From contig JAITXR010000031.1 in assembly GCA_031284665.1 (NCBI GenBank), positions 1 through 5,958 of the forward strand: a stretch of 5,958 bases of DNA, in the 5' to 3' direction. The position numbers and the translations under genes are program-made. The notes under the pieces were generated by a model that ran no database searches, was not told where the DNA came from, and worked only from the letters and a program-made list of their open reading frames with translations. This stretch comes from Paludibacter sp. Its GTDB lineage: Bacteria > Bacteroidota > Bacteroidia > Bacteroidales > Paludibacteraceae. Shown in pieces: positions 1-5,958 of the stretch (positions are counted from its first letter, which is position 1; each line of letters begins with the position of its first letter).

Positions 1-1247
1 CATTTGGCAGTATAGGTGCTGCTTGGTTGCTTACTAAAGAGTCGTTTTTAGAAAGAACTTCTTCGTGGCTCGACGAACTGAAATTCAAAATCAGTTTTGG
101 TACACAAGGTAATGATGACATTCGTAACTATTATGCTTATCGCGATTTATATACCATTTCGTACAATGGCGATTCCGGCGAATATACCAAAGTGCTTTCC
201 GGTAAAGGAAATCCTGAATTGAAATGGGAATCGCAGCAACTGTTCAATACCGGTATCGAATTTAGTCTTTTTAAAGATAAATTAAGCGGGAATATTGATT
301 ATTTCAGCCGTTTGAACTCCGATATGCTTTTCAACGTGCCACAACCTCCAAGCGCAGGATATACTACTCTGCCTCAAAATATTGGCTCTGTTCTCAATAA
401 TGGTGTCGAAATTGAATTAACAGGAAATATTATTGACAACAGAACTTGGAAATGGTCGGTTACGGTAAATGCTACCAACATACACAGCGAACTTTTGAAA
501 TTACCGGATACTTATAAACCAACAGATGACGACCCTATTGGTGGTATCAAAGGTACTTCGTCCATTTACAGAGTAGGCGGTTCGTTGAATCAATTATTTA
601 CAAAAGAATTTGCAGGTATCGACAAGACTACCGGAGAGATGCTTTACTATATTAACGACCCGCTAAAGCCCGATGACCGCAGCACAACTGCTAACTATGT
701 AGATGCTAAACAAGCCGACCTTGGCGATGTAAGTGTAAAATGGTATGGTGGTTTCGGTACTGCTTTGGAGGCTTACGGATTCGATTTTAGCGCACAGTTG
801 GCTTATCAATTAGGGGGAAAATCGTACGATGGTACATATCAGGAATTGATGCACACCGGAAAGCAACTCGGCAGAAACTGGAGTCTGGATATTCTGAAAG
901 CATGGACTCCCGAAAATACCAATAGCAACATTCCGCGTTTAAATTCGGCTGACGACCACGACCAAAATACGTCTAACTATTGGATGGTAAGTTCAAACTT
1001 CTTGAGTTTAAACAACTTAACGCTTGGTTATACTTTGCCAAACAAACTGACAAAAAAACTGCAAATCGAAAAATTGCGCGTGTATTTTGCAGGCGATAAT
1101 TTAGCATTATTGTCGGCTCGGAAAGGTTTCGACCCTCGCCAAACTCAAAATTCGTTAGGTGCAGGTGTAGGTATATCCACGTCATCCGGCAACTTTGTTT
1201 ATAGCCAACTGAGAACAATTTCAGGTGGTATTACTATTACATTTTAA
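1..1247 (+). CDS. SusC/RagA-family TonB-dependent outer-membrane transporter, C-terminal part (5' end outside window)
   Basis: This is the C-terminal beta-barrel portion of a SusC/RagA-type TonB-linked transporter, which imports oligomeric nutrients across the outer membrane. The reading frame is open to the left edge; the first whole codon is at 3 and gives FGSIGAAWLLTKESF. The TTG at 27 is an internal leucine, not a start. About 414 residues are visible of a family that is usually around 1000, so the signal peptide, carboxypeptidase-like domain, TonB box and plug are missing only because the window is cut. Family hallmarks seen are SWLDELKFKISFGTQGN, GNPELKWE, NNGVEIELTG, a GID..TGE segment, GGKSYDGTY, LNNLTLGYTLP and GFDPR. 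The protein ends in alternating beta-strand residues closing on a terminal Phe (GGITITF), as expected for the last barrel strand recognised by the BAM machinery. The susD-type gene follows after 29 bases. Family assignment is secure; the substrate cannot be told from this part. Confidence 0.96.
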   Translation, partial: FGSIGAAWLLTKESFLERTSSWLDELKFKISFGTQGNDDIRNYYAYRDLYTISYNGDSGEYTKVLSGKGNPELKWESQQLFNTGIEFSLFKDKLSGNIDYFSRLNSDMLFNVPQPPSAGYTTLPQNIGSVLNNGVEIELTGNIIDNRTWKWSVTVNATNIHSELLKLPDTYKPTDDDPIGGIKGTSSIYRVGGSLNQLFTKEFAGIDKTTGEMLYYINDPLKPDDRSTTANYVDAKQADLGDVSVKWYGGFGTALEAYGFDFSAQLAYQLGGKSYDGTYQELMHTGKQLGRNWSLDILKAWTPENTNSNIPRLNSADDHDQNTSNYWMVSSNFLSLNNLTLGYTLPNKLTKKLQIEKLRVYFAGDNLALLSARKGFDPRQTQNSLGAGVGISTSSGNFVYSQLRTISGGITITF

Positions 1248-1276
1248 TTAGTTCTAACTTTAAAAAACATTGAAAT

Positions 1277-2938
1277 ATGAAACGAAAAGATTATTTAATA
1301 TTATTGTCTGCCATTGCATTTATTGCATTTTCGTTACCTGCATGTCAAGACCTCGACTTGCATTACGAAGGCGGAACGTTGGACGATGACCAAATTAAAG
1401 AAACAGTGGATGCTATTCCCGATAGAATTAATTCTTCTGTATCCGGTATGTATGCTATTTTAGGGCAACCTAATGGATTTTTTGGTACATCTAATAGAGC
1501 GGACGACTTGGGATATATGTCCGTAGCACTTGGTCAGGACTTAAACAGCGGCGATATGGTAAATATTGTATCGGGCTACGACTGGTTTTCTCCGGCTCTT
1601 GAATGGACTGACCGTGACCCTACTTATGCAAATCCTCAACTTCGGCTGGGTTTATTCTATAAAGCGATTTATGCTACATCGGAGGTTTTGTCTGCAATTT
1701 CGGACGATACCAACAATGCCGAATTGAAAGCCAAACGCGGACAAGCAAAAGCAATACGGGCATTTTCTTATCTGTCGTTAGCACCCTATTTTCAATTCAA
1801 ATACAAGGGAAACGAGGATAAACTGTCTGTTCCTCTGGCAAAAGAGGGCATTGACCCGCGCAACAATCCGCGTGTTACTTTGAATGAATTGTACAACGGC
1901 GAAGGTGGTATTATTGCCGATTTGACCGATGCTATTGCCGATTTGGAAGGTTATATCCGTCCAAACAAGGGAATTATCGACCAAGAAGTGGCTTATGGAC
2001 TGCGTGCTCGCGCATATTTGTACTTGGAAGAATGGGACAAAGCCGCAGCCGATGCCGAAAAAGCCTTAGTAGGATACACTCCTTACGGAATAAATGAACT
2101 GACAAAGCCGGGTTTCTATAATGCAACCGACCACAACTGGCTATGGGCATTACTGTTACCTGCCGATGTTGTTGGCGAAAGATTGGCATCGTGGCCCTCG
2201 CAGTTAGGCTCTTTTTCCGGTAATGCTTATGTATCTTACGCAGGAATCTACAGAAGTATAAATGTATTGCTTTGGAATAAAATCCCTGCAACAGATGTTC
2301 GCAAAAAATGGTGGTTGGATGAAAACAAACAATCGCCTTATCTCGAAGGTCTTACTTGGGTTGACGAAGACAAAGGTATTACTTATAGCGGACAAGCCAT
2401 TGCCGGAGCATCAATTTCCGATGTAAAGCAACCTATGGACAAATACGCCAATGTGAAATTCGGACAACGGGCAGGCATAGGCTCTCCATACAACGAAGGC
2501 GATTGGTGTATGATGCGTGCCGAAGAACTGATTCTGTTAAGAGCCGAAGCAGTGGCACACTCCAACTTGAGCGCTGGAAAACAAATTTTGGAAAACTTTG
2601 TAAAAACCTATCGCAATCCTGCATATACAAGTATTGCATCGAATATCGAAGATTTTACCAACGAAGTATGGCTGCAACGCCGTATCGAACTTTGGGGCGA
2701 AGGTTTTGCTATGGCAGATGTAATGCGTTTGGGCAAAAATGTTGTTCGTTTCCATCCGGGTGCTGATAGTAATGTTCCGGCAACATATCGTTTTAATATT
2801 GCAGCAAGCGACCAGTGGATACTTTTGCGCTTTGTACAAGGCGAAACAACCAACAACCCTGCTGTAGTAAATAACGAAGGCGGAACGCAACCCAAACAAA
2901 ACGACGGAGCAAGCCTATTAGATGGCGTTACCGATTAA
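1277..2938 (+). CDS. SusD/RagB-family surface nutrient-binding lipoprotein
   Basis: Complete 553-residue SusD/RagB homologue, the surface lid that binds ligand over the SusC barrel encoded just upstream. A lipoprotein signal peptide covers residues 1-22, with lipobox SLPAC and the lipidated Cys at 23. The following QDLD resembles the acidic export signal that sends Bacteroidota lipoproteins to the cell surface. The SusD TPR-like helices are visible at about 156-168 (QAKAIRAFSYLSL) and 240-264 (YGLRARAYLYLEEWDKAAAD), then MRAEELILLRAEA at 413-425 and the family signature RRIELWGEG at 468-476 followed by DVMRLGK. The segment from Trp514 with NNP at 526-528 matches the usual C-terminal end motif of the family. 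Length is normal. ATG at 1277 is chosen because it starts a basic n-region directly before the hydrophobic core. The leader is A/T-rich without a Shine-Dalgarno motif. It is probably co-transcribed with the susC-type gene. Ligand unknown. Confidence 0.96.
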   Translation: MKRKDYLILLSAIAFIAFSLPACQDLDLHYEGGTLDDDQIKETVDAIPDRINSSVSGMYAILGQPNGFFGTSNRADDLGYMSVALGQDLNSGDMVNIVSGYDWFSPALEWTDRDPTYANPQLRLGLFYKAIYATSEVLSAISDDTNNAELKAKRGQAKAIRAFSYLSLAPYFQFKYKGNEDKLSVPLAKEGIDPRNNPRVTLNELYNGEGGIIADLTDAIADLEGYIRPNKGIIDQEVAYGLRARAYLYLEEWDKAAADAEKALVGYTPYGINELTKPGFYNATDHNWLWALLLPADVVGERLASWPSQLGSFSGNAYVSYAGIYRSINVLLWNKIPATDVRKKWWLDENKQSPYLEGLTWVDEDKGITYSGQAIAGASISDVKQPMDKYANVKFGQRAGIGSPYNEGDWCMMRAEELILLRAEAVAHSNLSAGKQILENFVKTYRNPAYTSIASNIEDFTNEVWLQRRIELWGEGFAMADVMRLGKNVVRFHPGADSNVPATYRFNIAASDQWILLRFVQGETTNNPAVVNNEGGTQPKQNDGASLLDGVTD

Positions 2939-2968
2939 TAAAAAATAAACAATTAAAACTTATTGAAT

Positions 2969-3844
2969 ATGAAAAATATAAATAAAATCAGCATATTGTT
3001 ATTGACAATAATTGCTACGCTATTTATTTCATGCGAAGACGAAATCGCTCGCGACCCTTCGCCAGCAGCCAATCCAAATAGCGACAGGGTTTATTTTCCC
3101 GAACAAGATTCGTCCAAAAATTTCCGTACGCTGTTATTAGGAATAGAGGACACAAAGTTTGAAGTAAAAATTGCGCGAGAAAATTACACAAATCCACTAA
3201 CCGTAAAAGTGAAAGTAACAAGCGATAATGCCACATTATTCTCTGTTCCGGCATCTGTTTCGTTTGCCGCAGGCGAAAGTGTTACTTCATTTGATGTTAC
3301 TGTTGGTAATATCGAGTTACTCAAAAATTATTCAGTTAATATTGAAGTTGACGATGATATTCATCTTGACCCTTATTATTCCAAATACCCTGTTACAGTA
3401 TGGAGTATTACTAAGGAAGACTTTATTCCTTATGCTGACGGTATTTATGACGACCCATTCTGGAACGACATATCGGCAATAGATATTGTATTGGAATACT
3501 CGCAATCTACGAAATTTTATCGTATGCGGAATATTTTTGATGGTGGCGGAGAAGCATTCTTATTTGGATGGGATGGAGACCAAATCATTACAATAAAAGA
3601 TGGAAGTGGACCAAGTCCGGCAGTGTACATCGCTAAAGGATACAATGTAGGTTACTATTGGGGTGATAGCGAGGGTTGGGTTTACGCATTCTTTGTCAAA
3701 GACCAATCGAGAACCGTCGGCGGTGCGAAATTGTCATACGATGCTGCTACTAAAACATTCACTTTCCCTATTTTCTGGGGCTTTGCTTCCGGTAGTGGTT
3801 GGGGATGGTATGCTTCGACTTACAAAATAACCAATCTGTATTAA
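2969..3844 (+). CDS. Surface lipoprotein with Calx-beta-like domain and Trp-rich C-terminal domain, SusCD-associated
   Basis: Predicted 291-residue lipoprotein of no named family that I can assign firmly. The signal peptide covers residues 1-21 and the lipidated Cys is 22, followed by EDE, an acidic surface-export-like motif. Residues about 40-136 look like a Calx-beta or similar Ig-like beta sandwich: RVYFPEQ, then FEVKIAR, LTVKVKV, a FAAGESVTSFDVTV stretch and NYSVNIEVDDD. Residues about 150-291 form a second, beta-rich domain opening with ADGIYDDPFW and FYRMRNIF, with Trp at 165, 201, 231, 237, 270, 278 and 280. The start is ATG at 2969; an in-frame TTG two codons upstream (2963) is less likely. 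It lies 30 bases after the susD-type gene. By position it is a candidate surface ligand-binding accessory protein (SusE/SusF or SGBP role), which is inference. I see no catalytic motif and no clear similarity to a glycosidase or protease. Confidence 0.82.
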   Translation: MKNINKISILLLTIIATLFISCEDEIARDPSPAANPNSDRVYFPEQDSSKNFRTLLLGIEDTKFEVKIARENYTNPLTVKVKVTSDNATLFSVPASVSFAAGESVTSFDVTVGNIELLKNYSVNIEVDDDIHLDPYYSKYPVTVWSITKEDFIPYADGIYDDPFWNDISAIDIVLEYSQSTKFYRMRNIFDGGGEAFLFGWDGDQIITIKDGSGPSPAVYIAKGYNVGYYWGDSEGWVYAFFVKDQSRTVGGAKLSYDAATKTFTFPIFWGFASGSGWGWYASTYKITNLY

Positions 3845-3855
3845 TTTATTTAATA

Positions 3856-3896
3856 ATTAAAAAATATTTTTATGAAAACTATATTAAAAAATATTT
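3856..3896 (+). repeat. 14-bp AT-rich direct repeat flanking a start codon
   Basis: ATTAAAAAATATTT occurs at 3856-3869, just before the ATG at 3872, and again at 3883-3896 inside the first codons of the same gene, 27 bases apart. Both copies contain the palindrome AAATATTT. The copies are identical over 14 bases, but the composition is so A/T-biased that chance is a good explanation. A role in keeping the start region unstructured is possible but not shown. Confidence 0.3.
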
Positions 3897-4987
3897 CAAC
3901 TTTATGCTTGTTGTCAGCACTTGTCGTAGGATTTTATTCCTGCGAAGATAAAGAATTGCCTCCTGTAAGTGCAGCATCTGAATTAAAAGTAGATTCAATA
4001 TCTTACAAATATGCAAAATTGTCGTGGGGTGGCGAAACAGGTGTATATCAAATTCTAATTTCCGCCAACGGAGAGATTGTAAAAGACACCGTAGTTTCGG
4101 CACTTAAAGTCGCTGTGTTTTTACTTCCGGAAACCGATTATACATGGCAAGTTGCCAATATTAATGCCGGTGTAAAAAGCGATTTTGTTTCCGGTCCTGC
4201 TTTTAGAACTGTGGTGCAAAATCCGGTCAATTTGAATGTTACTGAAATTACTGCAATCAGTGCCAAACTATCGTGGACAGGATACAGCACTGAGTACTAT
4301 CAAGTAGTTATTTCAGGCGGCGACACCACTATTGTCAAACGTGTATTAGGCACAGTTCTCACAGCAGACTTACGACCTAATACTACCTACTCGTGGAATG
4401 TAACTCTACAATTGCCTACCTATACATCAGCAACGGCTATAGGGGAAGAATTTACCACAAGTGGGCTTTATTCTATCAGTGATTTTATTGGCAATTATTC
4501 ATTCTCTTATGGCTCGGTTTACGAAGACCCTGACCTAATTTTCGATGGTGGAATTTTCAGTATCGAAATCAATCCGAATGTCGAAAACGGAGTTATTCTG
4601 AAAGATTTCTACATTGAAGGTTCGGAAATAGAAGCCGAAGTAGATTTGGTTAATGGCAAATTGCTTGTTCCTGATGTAACTCCTATTGAATTGGTAGAAG
4701 ATGATGGAGACGAATATCTGCTCGTTACTTACAATTTGGAAATTGACGGGCCTATTGAATTTATTTTAAATGACGATAAAACGCTTGTATGTGCAAGTAT
4801 GTTTGGGGTTGTTGCTGCGAATCCTAATACAGGAGCATTACTCGGATACTGGGATAAATTTATAAACGCTACATTTACTCCCGAAGGAGTTTCAAGCGGT
4901 GTTCCGGCTCGCATAAAAGCAAGTAAAAAATCTACAAATTCTATTAAACCAATGCTTAATAAGAAAGTAAAAGCGATTTCGCTATAA
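3872..4987 (+). CDS. Surface lipoprotein with two tandem fibronectin-III-like domains, SusCD-associated
   Basis: Predicted 371-residue lipoprotein. The signal peptide runs to residue 23 and the lipidated Cys is 24 (FYSCEDKE), with an acidic stretch after it as in the other lipoproteins here. Two tandem fibronectin-III-like domains follow, at about 36-113 and 118-196. Each carries the pattern L.V..I...(A)KLSW.G, then YQ..IS, then L.P.T.Y.W.V and a closing F.T. Residues about 200-355 form a beta-rich domain of no family I can name, opening with DFIGNYSFSYG and ending near FINATFTPEG. The last 24 residues are a basic tail (about seven Lys and one Arg) with no recognisable type IX secretion signal. 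It starts 27 bases after the preceding gene and is the last gene of the train. By analogy with multidomain SusE/SusF-like and SGBP proteins, the Ig-like modules may act as a stalk holding the C-terminal domain away from the membrane; this is inference. No enzyme motif is seen. Confidence 0.82.
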   Translation: MKTILKNISTLCLLSALVVGFYSCEDKELPPVSAASELKVDSISYKYAKLSWGGETGVYQILISANGEIVKDTVVSALKVAVFLLPETDYTWQVANINAGVKSDFVSGPAFRTVVQNPVNLNVTEITAISAKLSWTGYSTEYYQVVISGGDTTIVKRVLGTVLTADLRPNTTYSWNVTLQLPTYTSATAIGEEFTTSGLYSISDFIGNYSFSYGSVYEDPDLIFDGGIFSIEINPNVENGVILKDFYIEGSEIEAEVDLVNGKLLVPDVTPIELVEDDGDEYLLVTYNLEIDGPIEFILNDDKTLVCASMFGVVAANPNTGALLGYWDKFINATFTPEGVSSGVPARIKASKKSTNSIKPMLNKKVKAISL

Positions 4988-5012
4988 TTAAGCAAATCAT
5001 ATTATTTCACAT

Positions 5013-5054
5013 CCGCCCGAAACATCTACTTGAAGTTTCGGGCGGTAGTGTTTT
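5013..5054. terminator. Hairpin in convergent gap, probable shared transcription terminator
   Basis: CCGCCCGAAAC (5013-5023) and GTTTCGGGCGG (5035-5045) form a perfect 11-bp GC-rich stem with an 11-base loop; TC/GA inside the loop could add two more pairs after an A-A mismatch. It lies 26 bases after the stop of the plus-strand lipoprotein gene and stands out from AT-rich surroundings. The plus-strand T-tract is weak (GTGTTTT ending at 5054). The minus strand has no clear T-run, so termination of era here is less certain. Its position between convergent genes supports a terminator role. Confidence 0.72.
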
Positions 5055-5060
5055 CAATAG

Positions 5061-5084
5061 CGTGAATTTGTTATTTATTTCACG
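5061..5084. other. Weak second inverted repeat in the convergent gap
   Basis: CGTGAA (5061-5066) and TTCACG (5079-5084) can pair as a 6-bp stem around a 12-base T-rich loop. It lies between the strong hairpin and the era stop. It could help end era transcription on the minus strand, but the stem is short, no T-run follows it, and chance is not excluded. Confidence 0.25.
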
Positions 5085-5137
5085 TGCCTAAATAGTGCAA
5101 ATATGTTAAGCGGAAACTGACAGTGCATTTTCTCAAC

Positions 5138-5958
5138 CTAAAATTCGTAGCCAAATTGCCCCAATGCTCGTGGTTTATTACGCCAATCTTTTTCGACTTT
5201 GACAAACAGTTCGAGAAAAATTGGTTTTTCAAAAAAAGTTTCGAGTTCTCTGCGCGCCTCCATTCCTACTTTTTTTAGCGATTTGCCACCTTTACCAATA
5301 ATAATAGCCTTTTGCGAATCGCGCTCAACGTAAATCACTGCATTTATGCGAATTATTTTTGCCTCTTCCTTGTAACTTTCCACTACAACTTCGGTAGAAT
5401 AAGGAATTTCCTTGTCGTAGTTGGTAAGAATTTTTTCGCGCACAATTTCGGTAACAAAAAAACGCTCCGGTTTGTCGGTCAGTTGGTCTTTATCGAAAAA
5501 TGGCGGCGATTCGGGCAACAATTCTTTTATTCTACCAAAAAGATTATCAATATTGAATTTATGAAGTGCCGAAACCGGAAAAATTTCCGCACGTGGCAAA
5601 AGCAATTTCCATTTATTCACAAATTCGATGAGTTTGGTTTGGTCAATTAAATCTATTTTATTGATAATCAATATCAAAGGCGCAGAATTAAGATTTACTT
5701 TTTCTACAAAATCGGCATTTTTGTCGTGCGAATCAAACACATCGGTAACATAAAGCAATACATCTGCATCGCTTAGAGCCGAGCGCGAAAATCCCAACAT
5801 CGACTCTTGCAAGCGATAATTTGGTTTTAGAACTCCGGGAGTGTCGGAATAAACTATTTGAAAATCATCGCCATTCACAATTCCCAAAATCCGGTGGCGA
5901 GTGGTTTGCGCCTTGGAAGTGATAATCGAAATTCGCTCGCCTACCAAAGCGTTCATTA
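5138..5958 (-). CDS. era: GTPase Era, ribosome assembly factor (N-terminus outside window)
   Basis: Era is an essential Ras-like GTPase that binds the 3' end of 16S rRNA and helps mature the 30S subunit. The gene reads leftward from the right edge. The Met at 5956 is internal (it belongs to the STLMNALVGE stretch of the family), so the real start and the Walker A motif (GxxNxGKST) lie beyond the window. Counting from that Met, visible parts are the switch I region with QTTRHR (18-22), G3 DTPG (38-41), G4 NKID (99-102), G5 SAL (129-131), a linker including PERFFVTEIVREKIL, and the C-terminal KH domain with its GKGG loop (221-224), ending in WRNKP and GQFGYEF. The 272 residues seen plus roughly 20 missing give the usual Era length of about 300. 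No key residue is missing in the visible part. It is convergent with the lipoprotein operon and functionally unrelated to it. Confidence 0.97.
   Translation of the reverse strand, partial: MNALVGERISIITSKAQTTRHRILGIVNGDDFQIVYSDTPGVLKPNYRLQESMLGFSRSALSDADVLLYVTDVFDSHDKNADFVEKVNLNSAPLILIINKIDLIDQTKLIEFVNKWKLLLPRAEIFPVSALHKFNIDNLFGRIKELLPESPPFFDKDQLTDKPERFFVTEIVREKILTNYDKEIPYSTEVVVESYKEEAKIIRINAVIYVERDSQKAIIIGKGGKSLKKVGMEARRELETFFEKPIFLELFVKVEKDWRNKPRALGQFGYEF

Noticed and set aside
27..29. TTG at 27 as the start of the susC-type gene
   Set aside because: The frame stays open to the window edge and the residues before it (FGSIGAAW) match the SusC barrel family, so this is an internal leucine codon.
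2537..2899. Minus-strand 120-residue open frame opposite the susD-type gene, along with several other minus-strand frames across 1778-2899
   Set aside because: They lie entirely antisense to a complete, well-recognised SusD gene. The proteins are Cys-, Arg- and His-rich with no domain features, as expected for shadow frames.
2963..2968. TTG start two codons upstream of the ATG for the first accessory lipoprotein
   Set aside because: The ATG at 2969 gives a normal lipoprotein signal peptide (MKNINK then a hydrophobic core). The TTG adds only two residues and has no supporting ribosome binding site.
5081..5086. Palindrome CACGTG in the convergent gap as an operator site
   Set aside because: A six-base palindrome is common by chance, and its position downstream of both genes does not fit a promoter operator.
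5312..5650. Plus-strand 112-residue open frame opposite era
   Set aside because: It is wholly antisense to the conserved Era coding sequence and shows no recognisable family features, so it is a shadow of era.
5954..5956. ATG at 5956 as the start of era, which would make an Era lacking Walker A
   Set aside because: In Era the Met-Asn-Ala-Leu-Val-Gly sequence directly follows the Walker A serine-threonine-leucine. The upstream part is simply cut off by the window edge, so this is not a truncated gene.

Overview
The window looks like part of a chromosome from a member of the Bacteroidota, probably Bacteroidales. The evidence is a SusC/SusD-type outer-membrane uptake pair, lipoproteins whose lipidated cysteine is followed at once by acidic residues, an AT-rich base composition, and start codons preceded by A/T-rich leaders with no Shine-Dalgarno motif. 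Genus cannot be read from the sequence alone.

Layout: from the left edge to about 4987 there is a plus-strand gene train. It contains (1) the C-terminal part of a SusC/RagA-type TonB-dependent transporter, cut by the left edge; (2) a complete SusD/RagB-type surface lipoprotein; (3) a 291-residue lipoprotein with a Calx-beta-like domain followed by a tryptophan-rich C-terminal domain; and (4) a 371-residue lipoprotein with two tandem fibronectin-III-like domains, an unrecognised beta-rich C-terminal domain and a basic tail. The gaps are only 24 to 30 bases and show no obvious internal promoter or terminator, so the four genes are very probably one operon. From 5138 to the right edge, on the minus strand, lies the housekeeping GTPase gene era, cut so that its Walker A motif is outside the window. 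The convergent 150-base gap holds an 11-bp perfect hairpin that probably ends transcription of the operon and perhaps of era as well.

Working model: SusD and the two accessory lipoproteins sit on the cell surface, capture an oligomeric nutrient and pass it to the SusC barrel, which imports it with TonB energy. No degradative enzyme, regulator or transporter that would name the substrate is inside the window, so the substrate is unknown. I see no CRISPR array, mobile element, tRNA, rRNA or clearly new system. The least explained items are the two accessory lipoproteins, which are probably the ligand-specific part of this locus.
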